Part shown: piece after piece, positions 44,094 to 53,274 of the stretch
Layout: each line of letters begins with the position of its first letter
Position numbering within the stretch: the first letter of the stretch is position 1
Origin: Pseudosulfitobacter pseudonitzschiae
GTDB lineage: Bacteria > Pseudomonadota > Alphaproteobacteria > Rhodobacterales > Rhodobacteraceae
Direction: 5' to 3'
Assembly: GCF_002222635.1 (NCBI RefSeq)
Contig: NZ_CP022415.1
Span: forward strand, 744,001-808,000
DNA length: 64,000 nucleotides
Notes under the pieces: generated by a model
The model's input: only the letters and a program-made list of their open reading frames with translations
Database searches by the model: none
Told to the model about the DNA's origin: nothing
Position numbers and translations under genes: made by a program

Positions 44094-44325
44094 CCCACAA
44101 GGGGCTGAATAACCGCGCAGAGAACAGCCATTTGCCTTTCCTAAAACGAGAGCGAGTAATGCAGGGCTTCCGATCACCGGGTGGATTGCAGCGCTTCGTC
44201 TCTATGCAGTCCGCAACCCGTAATACCTTCTGTGTCCCAGCCCGCCGTCGGTCCGCTCTCACCATCCGCTCGAAGCATTGGAGGCGTGGAAATCCGCGGC
44301 AAATGCCCCTTGATCAACGAGCCGC
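44094..44325 (+). pseudogene. IS6-family transposase 3' remnant, subtype A
   Basis: The frame gives LNNRAENSHLPFLKRERVMQ, GFRSPGGLQRFVSMQSATRN and TFCVPARRRSALTIRSKHWR. This matches the IS6100/IS26-type C-terminus, including the last catalytic Glu in NRAENSH. Only the C-terminal third is left, directly after the cupin gene. Confidence 0.75.
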
Positions 44326-44342
44326 ATGCTAACTTGCAAACT

Positions 44343-44501
44343 CGGCGAGTTAACGTGACAACACCGTCGAAACTTTCGATCTCTACGAACTGCAAAAACC
44401 AACTTGGGCGGTGTCGGACGGTCCGAACCATCAATCGCAAACAACCTGGCGTTAAAATCGAAATCGAGTTCATTGGCCGACTGTTCGGCCCCGCCGCATG
44501 A
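44343..44501 (+). pseudogene. IS6-family transposase 3' remnant, subtype B
   Basis: The frame ends TVRTINRKQPGVKIEIEFIG then RLFG, closely matching the end of the IS6 copy at 17669 (MRTIKRGHIHNRQPGVRGEI). The 16-base AGTTAACGTGACAACA at 44348-44363 is the reverse complement of the motif at 17521. This is a second, different IS6 end lying in tandem with subtype A. The sequence between here and 44541 has no gene. Confidence 0.65.
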
Positions 44502-44541
44502 TCAACCACGCCGTCCCGACATCCAAGTGGCTTCACCTAGA

Positions 44542-46164
44542 TTATGCAACGGTCCCCTCCAAAATCATCTCTGCCGCTTTTTCCGCAATCATCACGACCG
44601 GCGATGCGGTGTTGCCTGACACAATTCTAGGCATGATCGAGGCATCGACCACACGTAGCCCCACCAAACCGTTGACGCGCAACTGCGGATCGACGACCGC
44701 GTTCGCATCGCTGCCCATCCGGCACGTTCCCACGGGATGGAAAATAGTTGTCGCAATGTTACCGGCCTGCTCAAGAATTTCCGCATCGCTTTGTACCGCT
44801 GGGCCAGGGAGGATTTCTTCGGGCGTATGGGGTGCCAGTGCTTTTGCCGTCATGATCTGCCGTGCCTGTTTGATCGAGGCTATGGCAATTGTCTGGTCGG
44901 CTGCTGCCGAAAGATAATTCAGCCGGATTTCAGGTTGCATCGCCGTGTCGCGGGTTGTGATGTGGCAACTGCCGGTACTTTCTGGCCGCAGATTGCATAC
45001 CGATACGGTGATGGCAGGAAAGGAATGCAACGGGCCGCCGAGTCGGTCTGTCGACAGTGGCTGCACATGGTATTCGAGATCGGGCATCTCTAGGGAAGGA
45101 TCGGATTTGGTGAACATGCCGAACTGGCTGGGCGCCATCGACATAGGTCCACTGCGCCGGAAGGCATACTCAGCACCGATACGTGCCTTGCCCAATATTG
45201 AATTGGCCAGTGTGTTCAGGGTTTTGGCGTTGCTCACTTTGAAAACCGTTCGGATTTGAAGGTGATCCTGCAAGTTCTCTCCTACACCGCCGAGGTTATG
45301 ACGCACCTCGATACCGTGCCGGGACAGAAGATCGGGGTTTCCGATGCCTGAAAGCTCCAACAGCTTGGGTGAATTGATCGCACCAGCTGCCAAGAGAACT
45401 TCGCTCCCCGCGCGGGCCTCGCATGATCGGCTTTTGTGGTGAAAGCGCACGCCAGTGACACGAGTGCCTTCCAGTATCAGTTCACGGCATTCGGCATGGG
45501 TCAGGACGCGCAGGTTCGGGCGTTTCATGGCGGGGCGCAAGAACCCCTTCGCCGTGCTCCAGCGTACGCCGTTTTGCTGGTTGACCTCAAAAAAACCCGA
45601 CCCTTCGTTGTTTCCATCGTTGAAGTCTGACCGAGGCTTGATCCCGAATTCTTGCGCAGCCCTCTGGACGGCTGCCAGGATATCCCATTTCAGTTTCTGT
45701 TGACTGACTTTCCATTCGCCACCGGCCCCGTGCAATGCGTTTTCACCGTCATGGTGGTCTTCGGACTTCCGAAAATAGGGTAGCACATCCGCCCATGCCC
45801 AGCCGGGATTGCCCATTTGCCGCCAGAGGTCATAGTCGGTTGAATGCCCGCGCATGTAGATCATGCCGTTGACCGAGGTGCAGCCACCCAGAGTCTTTCC
45901 GCGTGGGTAGGCCAAAGAACGCCCGTTCAGACCAGCCTCCGGTGCAGTTTTCATCATCCAGTCGGTGCGCGGATTGCCAATGCAATAGAGGTATCCCACG
46001 GGAATGTGGATCCAATGGTAATTGTCCGATCCGCCCGCTTCCAAAAGGAGGACGCGATTTCTGGGGTCGGCGCTCAGGCGGTTGGCCAGCACACATCCGG
46101 CGGTTCCTGCGCCGATGATGATATAGTCGTACGTGCCCTCTTGAACGGGCGGTTGATGTGGCAT
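44542..46164 (-). CDS. GMC-family oxidoreductase
   Basis: A 540-residue FAD alcohol dehydrogenase. It has YDYIIIGAGTAGCVLANRLS at the N-terminus, PRGKTLGGCTSVNGMIYMRG (signature 1), GAINSPKLLELSGIG (signature 2) and FHPVGTCRMGSD plus MPRIVSGNTASPVVMI at the C-terminus. ATG 46164 was chosen over the longer 46197. It is the last gene of the polyol operon and may oxidise the polyol or a side product. It differs clearly from the GMC enzyme at 40975, so it is not a local duplicate. Confidence 0.92.
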   Translation of the reverse strand: MPHQPPVQEGTYDYIIIGAGTAGCVLANRLSADPRNRVLLLEAGGSDNYHWIHIPVGYLYCIGNPRTDWMMKTAPEAGLNGRSLAYPRGKTLGGCTSVNGMIYMRGHSTDYDLWRQMGNPGWAWADVLPYFRKSEDHHDGENALHGAGGEWKVSQQKLKWDILAAVQRAAQEFGIKPRSDFNDGNNEGSGFFEVNQQNGVRWSTAKGFLRPAMKRPNLRVLTHAECRELILEGTRVTGVRFHHKSRSCEARAGSEVLLAAGAINSPKLLELSGIGNPDLLSRHGIEVRHNLGGVGENLQDHLQIRTVFKVSNAKTLNTLANSILGKARIGAEYAFRRSGPMSMAPSQFGMFTKSDPSLEMPDLEYHVQPLSTDRLGGPLHSFPAITVSVCNLRPESTGSCHITTRDTAMQPEIRLNYLSAAADQTIAIASIKQARQIMTAKALAPHTPEEILPGPAVQSDAEILEQAGNIATTIFHPVGTCRMGSDANAVVDPQLRVNGLVGLRVVDASIMPRIVSGNTASPVVMIAEKAAEMILEGTVA

Positions 46165-46181
46165 TGCTATTCGTCCGCTTT

Positions 46182-47678
46182 TCAGGAATTTGCCCAAATG
46201 GGCGCAAGTGCATCGCGCAGTGCAAGGTAGCGGCGATAGCGGGTGTCATAGTGTTCTGCCATCGCCGGATCGGGAAAGAACTCGGCACGCGGGCGCACCA
46301 TCGCGATGATGCCTGCCTCGTAATCTGGAACGATCCCGACGCCAACCCCCGCACCGATAGCAGCGCCAAGCGCGCCTGTTTCCTGCGCTTCCGCTACACG
46401 AACGGGTACACCAAGACCATCGGCAAAGATCTGCGGCCAGACCGGGCTGCGTGCGCCTCCACCTGACAATGCAGCTTGTTCAAACCTGACGCCAGCTGCG
46501 CGCAGCACTTCGATGTGCCGACGATGTTCGAACATAACGCCTTCGAACAGGGCGCGCAGCAGGTGCCCTTCGCCGTGCCAACCTGCCACGCCATAAAAGC
46601 CTGCCCGAAATTCCGCCCCCTGGCGTGACCCGTGCAGGAACGGGTGAAAAATGGGGTCGTCGCGAGACGGCGAGACTTCGGAGACTTTGGCATTGCAGTA
46701 ACCGAAGGGATCGTCCTGATGCCCGCCGCGTTCGATAAATTCACGTACGTACCACTCCAGATTGGCCGCCGAGGTTGCACTGGATTCGATATTGAGAAAC
46801 CGCTCCTTGCCGAACCCGGCAACCATGAAAACGTTCTCGTTCTGAACGGGTGCGGCAGAAAAGACCTGATTGATGTTCCAGGTGCCGACGATCACCGAGG
46901 CTTCCCCACTGCGCACAACGCCAGATCCCATGGCGCTTGAAACGACATCGAAATAGCCCGCGATTACCGGCGTACCTTCCATCAGCCCGGTGGCGGCAGC
47001 TGTTTCAGCGCTGACAGAACCGACCAGATCGACAGGGTCGATCAGTTCAGGCAATAGCGCCTGCGCCTCTTGCAGGCCGTAAAGGGCCATCAGATCGCTG
47101 TCATAAGTGCACTCGGGCATACGCAACAGACCACAACCCGACATGTCGGAGATTTCGCTGCGCCGGTTGCCGGTCAATCGGAAAGTCAGGTAATCCTTGC
47201 ACAACATAACCGTTGCCGCCCGCGCATAGAGGTCGGGCCTGTGGCGTTTGATCCAAGCCAGCAGAACTGGGGTCTGAGAGGGCCAGGGCCTTTGCAAGCA
47301 AATCGGATGAAGCGCTGCGCCCACCTGCGTGTCTAGCTCGCGGGCCAGATCGGCGGCGCGGGTATCAAGCGACTGAATGCCCACCACCGGATCGCCTGCC
47401 GCGTCCACAAGGTACAACCCGTTGCCATGACCGGCGCACCCAATGGCACGGATCTGTTCGGGGGCGATGCCTGCCTTCGCAATACAATCGCGAATGGCGT
47501 GGCGGGCATTGGACCACAGCTCGTTCAAATCGCGTTCAACGTGGCCCGGTGCTGGCAGGGAGCTTTTCCCGTCAAGCACTGATAAGGCAATCTGACGGCC
47601 CGACAAATCGAACAACACCGCCTTGATCACGGTGTTGCCTGCATCCAGCCCAAGAAGATAATCGCCTGCCTTAGCCAC
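46182..47678 (-). CDS. FGGY-family carbohydrate kinase
   Basis: A 498-residue sugar or polyol kinase. It begins YLLGLDAGNTVIKAVLFDLSG (phosphate 1 motif), has GCAGHGNGLYLVD, a catalytic-type DYLTFRLTGN region, NESS-like NIESSATSAANLEW and the FGGY adenosine motif AALSGGGARSPVWPQIFADGLG (near 405). It resembles L-xylulose and erythritol kinases. It begins with GTG 47678, overlapping the aldolase stop by eight bases. In the operon it would phosphorylate the imported polyol or the ketose made from it. Confidence 0.92.
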   Translation of the reverse strand: MAKAGDYLLGLDAGNTVIKAVLFDLSGRQIALSVLDGKSSLPAPGHVERDLNELWSNARHAIRDCIAKAGIAPEQIRAIGCAGHGNGLYLVDAAGDPVVGIQSLDTRAADLARELDTQVGAALHPICLQRPWPSQTPVLLAWIKRHRPDLYARAATVMLCKDYLTFRLTGNRRSEISDMSGCGLLRMPECTYDSDLMALYGLQEAQALLPELIDPVDLVGSVSAETAAATGLMEGTPVIAGYFDVVSSAMGSGVVRSGEASVIVGTWNINQVFSAAPVQNENVFMVAGFGKERFLNIESSATSAANLEWYVREFIERGGHQDDPFGYCNAKVSEVSPSRDDPIFHPFLHGSRQGAEFRAGFYGVAGWHGEGHLLRALFEGVMFEHRRHIEVLRAAGVRFEQAALSGGGARSPVWPQIFADGLGVPVRVAEAQETGALGAAIGAGVGVGIVPDYEAGIIAMVRPRAEFFPDPAMAEHYDTRYRRYLALRDALAPIWANS

Positions 47679-48513
47679 GGTTGTAGATATCCACTGCTTC
47701 TTCGCCGCTTGCCCCTTGATGGATCAGCGCCATCAGAGCCGATACCACGGCCTTTGGATTGTCATGCTGATAGATATTGCGTCCATAGACCATGCCTTTT
47801 GCGCCTTGAGCCATGAGGGCCGCGGATTTCATCAACACTGTTTCAAGGTCTTCTTTACCGCCACCGCGTACGAGAACAGGAACACGTGCAGCTTCGACGA
47901 CGCGATGAAAGTCTTCGGCGTTCTCGGTCGGGTCCGCCTTGATAATGTCTGCGCCCATTTCCGAAGCGAGGCGGGTCAAGGTCACGATCTTTTCTGCATC
48001 CCCATCCACCTGATAGCCGCCGCGCACGTCATTGGGCAGCATCACCAGCGGCTCTATCATCAGCGGCATGCCATAGGTGTGACAGGCCGCACGGACCCGC
48101 GAGATGTTCTCGACGCATTGGCGAAACAGTTCGGGTTCATCGGGCAACATGAACAGGTTGACCACCACCGCAGCCGCGTCCATCTCCAACGCACCGATGA
48201 TCGGCTCATCCGCGTTTTGCAACAACGACCACATGACACGATGGCGCCGATCGTTATAGGGGTTGCCCATATCGATCCGCATCACCAGCGCGGGCTTGTC
48301 CTTCTCCGGGCGACTTTGCAACAGGTCGGCCTGACCATAGGCGCATTGGATTGCATCCGGTTTCGCATCAATCAGAGTGTCCATAACGGCAGGCATGTTT
48401 TCGAGCCCGACCATGAAGCTCGGCTCGTTGCACACGCCGTGGTCGATCGCCACATCAAGGCATCCACCATTGGTAAACATCCGATTCATGCGGGCTTTTG
48501 TACTCAAGCGCAT
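47671..48513 (-). CDS. Class I aldolase of the DeoC/FbaB (LsrF-like) family
   Basis: A 280-residue TIM-barrel aldolase. DVAIDHGVCN near residue 20 and IIKADPTENAEDFHRVV near 190, with Lys in the Schiff-base position, are typical of archaeal-type FBP aldolase and LsrF, and VLVRGGGKED near 215 is the phosphate-binding loop. It would cleave a ketose phosphate from the kinase and dehydrogenase steps into triose units. Starts at ATG 48513 behind AAGGA, overlapping the previous gene by ten bases. Confidence 0.88.
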   Translation of the reverse strand: MRLSTKARMNRMFTNGGCLDVAIDHGVCNEPSFMVGLENMPAVMDTLIDAKPDAIQCAYGQADLLQSRPEKDKPALVMRIDMGNPYNDRRHRVMWSLLQNADEPIIGALEMDAAAVVVNLFMLPDEPELFRQCVENISRVRAACHTYGMPLMIEPLVMLPNDVRGGYQVDGDAEKIVTLTRLASEMGADIIKADPTENAEDFHRVVEAARVPVLVRGGGKEDLETVLMKSAALMAQGAKGMVYGRNIYQHDNPKAVVSALMALIHQGASGEEAVDIYNRG

Positions 48514-50234
48514 TCTGTATTCCTTTTTAGTGATCTTTGGTTAAGCGTGGTCGCACTGACACCGTGGTAGCGGGACAATTCATCTGTAAACGCCGCGATC
48601 TCGGCATCTGTTTGTTCGGTGGTCCAGCCCAGTTCCTGAGCCATGACATTTGCAATTGTGGCGATCATCTCTGTGCTGACTTGTCCGGTGATGGCGAGGT
48701 TGGTGCGTCGCAACAAGATGTCTGCGGGATGGCGTGCCTGTTCATGTGTGACCATTCGCACCACTTCTGCACAGGTCAGAGAGCAGCCAGCGACAACGGG
48801 CGTGTCTTGTCCACGAGCGCGACAGTCGCGCCACACCGTTGCAGCCTGTGTGCCGTAGGCATCAACCAGATAAGCTGCACGCTCCGATGATATGCCAAGG
48901 TCGCGGGACAGGCCTTCGATCAAGGTTTTAACATGCTCGGGAAAATCCTTACCGCCGCCGATAGCCAGTTGGTGTGTGTCGCAGGTGCGCGCATGCCCCA
49001 GTTCCGTCAGCACCTTGTCGGCGGTTTGTTCCGCAAAGGCACGGAATGTGGTCCATTTTCCACCCACCATGCAGATTTGGGGCACCGGACCATCCAGTCG
49101 ATGGGTGAAATGGCTGCGCGAAATTCGACCCGTGAAGTTATGATCGCTGCTGGGCAGGGGACGGATTCCACTATAGCTGAAAACAATATCGTTTTCAGAG
49201 ATGTTCAAATCCGGGAAAATCAGCCTGAGCGAGCCGAGGATATAATCGCGCTCATCGTCTTCGCAGCGGGTTCGTGTAACGGTTTCAACGCGTATGTCAG
49301 TCGACCCGGCCAGAACTTTGCCCAGATAGGGGAAAACGATGCAGACACGGCCATCGGTATTTTCGAAAAACATCATATGCCCGTCAAGCGCGTCATGCAG
49401 GTTGGGTGTGTCGAGGATCAGATGCGAGCCTTTGGTGCCCGAGATAAGCGGTGCGTCGTCGGGCGCGCCGCCGGTCAAGTTGCGGCGCACATTATCCAGC
49501 CACGCACCTGATGCATTCACGATCACACGCGGATTGATTGGCAGGTCAGCGCCGCTTTCGCGGTCGTGCAGGACGTATCCATCAGCGTCGCGCCTGACCT
49601 CAACATAATTCAGGGCGATGGATTGCGGGGCCATCTCGATTGTGTCCGAGATGAGCTCGATCCCGAGCCGCTCGGGATGTGAAATCCACGCATCATAGTA
49701 GGTTGCCGAATAGCGCAGGTTGGACGTGAGTTCGGGCCATTTTTCCTTTGTCTCTCTGGCCGAGCGAAAGCGGTGTGGGGGCAACTGGCGGCGTTTCCGT
49801 GTAACCAGATCATAAAGCGCCAGCCCGATCTTGACCGGAAGCGCACCGCGCTGCGCCGGCTTGTCGGATAAGCCCAGGAAGCTGGTGGCGGCGTTGAACA
49901 GGCCCGACATCCGCGTTGCCAGCGGGATCGTTGTTGGCAAAGGACGCACCATATGAGGTGCATTTAGTAGCAGGGCGTCCCGTTCTGCCAGCGACTCGCG
50001 GACAAGGTTGAATTCCCCGTTTTCAAGGTAGCGAAGTCCGCCGTGGATCATGCGCGAAGGAGCGGCACTGCACCCAGAGCAAAAATCGCAGCGCTCGACC
50101 AGAAGAACCCGAACCCCTTGTAGCGAGAGCTCGCGAAACACGCCAAGACCGTTGATGCCGCCCCCGACAATCAGGACGTCAAAATCGCCATCGCGGCGGA
50201 TACTTTCGAAATTGTCCTGTCTTTGCAAAGGCAT
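48504..50234 (-). CDS. FAD-dependent glycerol-3-phosphate dehydrogenase-like enzyme (GlpD/EryB type)
   Basis: A 576-residue flavoenzyme. FDVLIVGGGINGLGVFRELSLQG is the FAD site, CSAAPSRMIHGGLRYLE the GlpD signature, and VGGKWTTFRAFAEQTADKV the second GlpD motif. A C-terminal DAO_C domain completes it. GlpD and the erythritol-phosphate dehydrogenase EryB are close relatives. With an FGGY kinase, SorC regulator and Rbs-type importer around it, oxidation of a polyol phosphate other than glycerol 3-phosphate is likely. Electrons go to quinone. Confidence 0.9.
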   Translation of the reverse strand: MPLQRQDNFESIRRDGDFDVLIVGGGINGLGVFRELSLQGVRVLLVERCDFCSGCSAAPSRMIHGGLRYLENGEFNLVRESLAERDALLLNAPHMVRPLPTTIPLATRMSGLFNAATSFLGLSDKPAQRGALPVKIGLALYDLVTRKRRQLPPHRFRSARETKEKWPELTSNLRYSATYYDAWISHPERLGIELISDTIEMAPQSIALNYVEVRRDADGYVLHDRESGADLPINPRVIVNASGAWLDNVRRNLTGGAPDDAPLISGTKGSHLILDTPNLHDALDGHMMFFENTDGRVCIVFPYLGKVLAGSTDIRVETVTRTRCEDDERDYILGSLRLIFPDLNISENDIVFSYSGIRPLPSSDHNFTGRISRSHFTHRLDGPVPQICMVGGKWTTFRAFAEQTADKVLTELGHARTCDTHQLAIGGGKDFPEHVKTLIEGLSRDLGISSERAAYLVDAYGTQAATVWRDCRARGQDTPVVAGCSLTCAEVVRMVTHEQARHPADILLRRTNLAITGQVSTEMIATIANVMAQELGWTTEQTDAEIAAFTDELSRYHGVSATTLNQRSLKRNTECA

Positions 50235-50294
50235 AGGTTCTCCGTTCGCCGAGCTCGGGTTCGGCGCTACTCGGGGCTAGGTGAATGTGGCAGT

Positions 50295-51290
50295 TCAGGT
50301 GTTCAGGTCGGTCAGATGTGTTCGAGTTGCTGTGGTGATGGCAAGGACATCGGCGTTGGAAAGGCGCAGGCGGCCTGCTGCGGCGTTTTCGCGTGCCTGA
50401 TCGGCATTGCGCGCACCACAAAGCGAAAAGGTGACCCCCGGTTGCTGCAAGGTCCAAGCGATCACTGTTTGAGCAAGGCTTGCCCCGTGGTGTTCGGAAA
50501 TTGGCGTGATGTCTTGCATCAGGCGGGCAACCTTCTGGCGGTTTTCGAGGGAAAAACGCGGGTTGTCCTTGCGTTGGTCATCACCCGAGAACACACGATC
50601 TGGCCCGATCTTGCCGCTGAGCAACCCCAGAGCGAGCGAGGAGTAGCTGAGCACCGAGACATCGGTTTCGATGCAAAGCGGCACATGCGTGGTTTCGATA
50701 TCGCGCTTGATCATGCTGTATTCTTCCTGCACAGCGTCAAGCTGTCCTGCGGCAACATAGGCGCTGACTTCCTCGGGAGCGGTGTTCGAGGCTCCGATCG
50801 AGCGAATTTTCCCTTGTTTTTTCAAATCCTCAAGCGTCTCCATTGTCTCAGAGATCGAAGTGGTCGGGTCTTGCCAATGGGTGACGTAATGGTCGATGTA
50901 ATCGGTCTTTAGGCGTCGCAGACTTTCTTCGACCTCGTAGATGATTGCGTCACGCCCCAGATATCTGTGCACGGGTCCACTGTCGTAATCAAAAAAATGG
51001 TTGCCCTTTTGGGTATGCCAAACCAGCCCGCATTTGGTGGCCAGAACGACTTTGTCACGGCGTCCGGTCAAAGCTTTGCCGACGATTTCTTCGGCCAGTC
51101 CCTGCCCGTAAGCGGGGGCGGTGTCGATCAGCGTAATCCCTTCATCAACCGCTGCCTGAATGGCGGCAATTGATGCGGCTTCATCTGTGCCGCCCCACAT
51201 CCAGCCGCCAATGGCCCAGGTCCCGAGACCGATTGCCGAGGCTTCAATGCCGGACTTTCCGATCGGGCGGGTTAACATATCATGCGGCAT
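50295..51290 (-). CDS. Aldo/keto reductase
   Basis: A 331-residue NADP-type oxidoreductase with the AKR barrel. AIGLGTWAIGGWMWGG near residue 18, DTAPAYGQGLAEEIVGKAL near 56 (catalytic Asp and Tyr), LATKCGLVW with the Lys, DYIDHYVTHWQDP with the His position, and IGASNTAPEE. It reduces or oxidises a sugar or aldehyde in the pathway. The start overlaps the end of the SorC gene by 11 bases; a second ATG at 51278 is also possible. Confidence 0.92.
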   Translation of the reverse strand: MPHDMLTRPIGKSGIEASAIGLGTWAIGGWMWGGTDEAASIAAIQAAVDEGITLIDTAPAYGQGLAEEIVGKALTGRRDKVVLATKCGLVWHTQKGNHFFDYDSGPVHRYLGRDAIIYEVEESLRRLKTDYIDHYVTHWQDPTTSISETMETLEDLKKQGKIRSIGASNTAPEEVSAYVAAGQLDAVQEEYSMIKRDIETTHVPLCIETDVSVLSYSSLALGLLSGKIGPDRVFSGDDQRKDNPRFSLENRQKVARLMQDITPISEHHGASLAQTVIAWTLQQPGVTFSLCGARNADQARENAAAGRLRLSNADVLAITTATRTHLTDLNT

Positions 51291-52260
51291 CTTCTGATCC
51301 TTCCAAGTGCGCGAGGACGGCTGTGACCGTCTCTTCGTCCAAAACCAATGTGTCTACAAAATTGCCGTTCAGCACCGCGCGGATCGGCTGCGCCTTGTGC
51401 GCGCCCGCTGCCACGCCGATGACGGTCCTGCAATTTCCAATCTCGGCAGGGTTCAGTGCAACCAGCCGCCGGTTGAGGTCATAGTCCGCGACCTTTCCGT
51501 TCCTGCCGATCAGGTGGGCCATGAATTCTGCCGAGACGCCCATGCCGACCAGCATTTTGCGGTCGGCTTCGGGCACGGGGTTGAGATCGTAATAGCTTGA
51601 GCCACGTGGCTCGACCGAACCGATCCCAGTCAGCGCGACCGTGGCGGCACGCGCAAGGTCGAGCACTTCCTTGATTGATGCCATGTTGGTCAGCATCTCG
51701 CGCTGTGCGGCATTCTCGGCAAAGAGCGGTGCGTGCATAAGCACTGGCTTGCCTCCCAGCCGTTCAGCCATGCGCGTGACCAGATGGTTCACATCGGTAT
51801 AGAATTTACCCTGCACGCCACCGGTCAACGGAACGACTGTGACATCAATGCTGCCCTCAGGGTTGAGATTGTCGACCACGGCGCTGATCGCCTTGCCGCC
51901 GGTGATCGCAATCACATCACCATCACGCAAGGTTTCCATCAACATGCTCGCGGCAGCCTGACCGACTTGTTGCAGCTTGGTCTCGGCATTGCCTGAAACC
52001 GTGGGTGTGACCATGGCAGAGGTGAGGGCTGTTGCAGACACTATTTTAGCTTCAAGATCGGCAAGCCGTTGGAACGGGCTTTCGATGTCGATCCTGACCA
52101 TACCCAGCTTGCGCCCCTGGGCGATCAGACGATTCACCTTCGAGGTGGACAAGTTAAGCTTGCTGGCGATCTCTGACTGTCTGAGACCTTCGATAAAATG
52201 CAGCACCAACACGGTGTGGATTTGCCGGGTTAATTGGAAGTCGGGTGTAGGCTCCGTCAT
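51280..52260 (-). CDS. SorC/DeoR-family sugar-binding transcriptional regulator
   Basis: A 326-residue regulator. An N-terminal helix-turn-helix (LRQSEIASKLNLSTSKVNRLIAQGRKLG, about 26-53) precedes a SorC sugar-phosphate-binding domain with GDVIAITGGKAISAVVDNL and VVGVAAGAHKAQPIRAVLNG-like closing motif. The family includes EryD, the erythritol operon repressor. It is encoded inside the operon it should regulate, and the palindrome at 56049-56066 is its likely operator. Effector probably a phosphorylated sugar. Confidence 0.92.
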   Translation of the reverse strand: MTEPTPDFQLTRQIHTVLVLHFIEGLRQSEIASKLNLSTSKVNRLIAQGRKLGMVRIDIESPFQRLADLEAKIVSATALTSAMVTPTVSGNAETKLQQVGQAAASMLMETLRDGDVIAITGGKAISAVVDNLNPEGSIDVTVVPLTGGVQGKFYTDVNHLVTRMAERLGGKPVLMHAPLFAENAAQREMLTNMASIKEVLDLARAATVALTGIGSVEPRGSSYYDLNPVPEADRKMLVGMGVSAEFMAHLIGRNGKVADYDLNRRLVALNPAEIGNCRTVIGVAAGAHKAQPIRAVLNGNFVDTLVLDEETVTAVLAHLEGSEDAA

Positions 52261-52270
52261 GATTTACCCC

Positions 52271-53263
52271 TCACCGGCGTCGTTTGTTGAGATAGTGGTC
52301 GATAGAAACCGCCGCCAGAAGGATCGAGCCGCGAATGATGTCCTGCCAGTAGACCGACACGTCGAGCAGGGCGAGCGAACTGGATACCACCGACAGGAGC
52401 ACCGTGCCGAGGATGGCACCGAATATGGTGCCAGATCCGCCGTTAAGGCTGGCTCCACCGATCACCGCAGCAGCAATCACATTCAGCTCCATACCAAGCC
52501 CGAACGTAGGCTGTGCGGACCCGAAACGCGCCATATAGATAATGCCCGCCACGCCGCAAAGAGCAGAACACAGCGTGGTGGTCAGGAAGATGACGCGCTT
52601 GGTGCGAATGCCCGAATAGGCGGCGGCCTTTTCATTGCTTCCCGTGTAGAATACCTTGCGAAAAGCAGTTGTGCGCCGCAGCATGAAGTCAAAGGTTAGC
52701 ACAACGATCAAGAATATGATGATGACAAGCGGGATGGGTCCTATGGCACCTTGACCGATGAACTTGAACTCAGGCGGCAGGGTAAAAAGCCCGATTGGCC
52801 GCCCTCCGGTCATCAACAGGCATGCTCCGCGTGCTATTACCATGACCGCCAGGGAAACGATGAAATGGTGCAGGCCAACGCGGGTAACAAAATAGCCCAT
52901 GAACGCCCCGATGCCGGTGCACGCCACAATCGAGATGGCCGACGCGACCCACGGGTCAATACCCTGAAGAAATAGCCAGCCGGCGATTACCATGGCCAGC
53001 GCTGTGACCGATCCTACCGAAAGGTCGATGCCCCCTGAAATAAGCAGAATGGTCATGCCTACCACCACAATGCCCTCGACCGCAAAGGCCATGACCATGG
53101 CCCGCATATTCACCCAGGTCAGAAAATAGGGTGACGCAAAGGACATGCCGATACACAGGACCAGGATGATGGCAATCAGCCCTGTTTCACGCATCTTCAG
53201 CAGTTTTATCAGCGGGCTGCGACTACGGGGGCCGTTTGCAGTCAATTCCATCTGTTTTTCCAC
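52271..53263 (-). CDS. ABC transporter permease, RbsC type
   Basis: A 330-residue permease with about ten helices. ILLISGGIDLSVGSVTALAMV near residue 75 is the family signature, and GGASLNGGSGTIFGAILGTVLL near 265 is the second. It imports monosaccharides or polyols in the CUT2 class. It follows the ATPase gene by 11 bases, and a GGAGGG ribosome binding site precedes it. Confidence 0.94.
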   Translation of the reverse strand: MEKQMELTANGPRSRSPLIKLLKMRETGLIAIILVLCIGMSFASPYFLTWVNMRAMVMAFAVEGIVVVGMTILLISGGIDLSVGSVTALAMVIAGWLFLQGIDPWVASAISIVACTGIGAFMGYFVTRVGLHHFIVSLAVMVIARGACLLMTGGRPIGLFTLPPEFKFIGQGAIGPIPLVIIIFLIVVLTFDFMLRRTTAFRKVFYTGSNEKAAAYSGIRTKRVIFLTTTLCSALCGVAGIIYMARFGSAQPTFGLGMELNVIAAAVIGGASLNGGSGTIFGAILGTVLLSVVSSSLALLDVSVYWQDIIRGSILLAAVSIDHYLNKRRR

Positions 53264-53274
53264 GTAGCCCTCCC

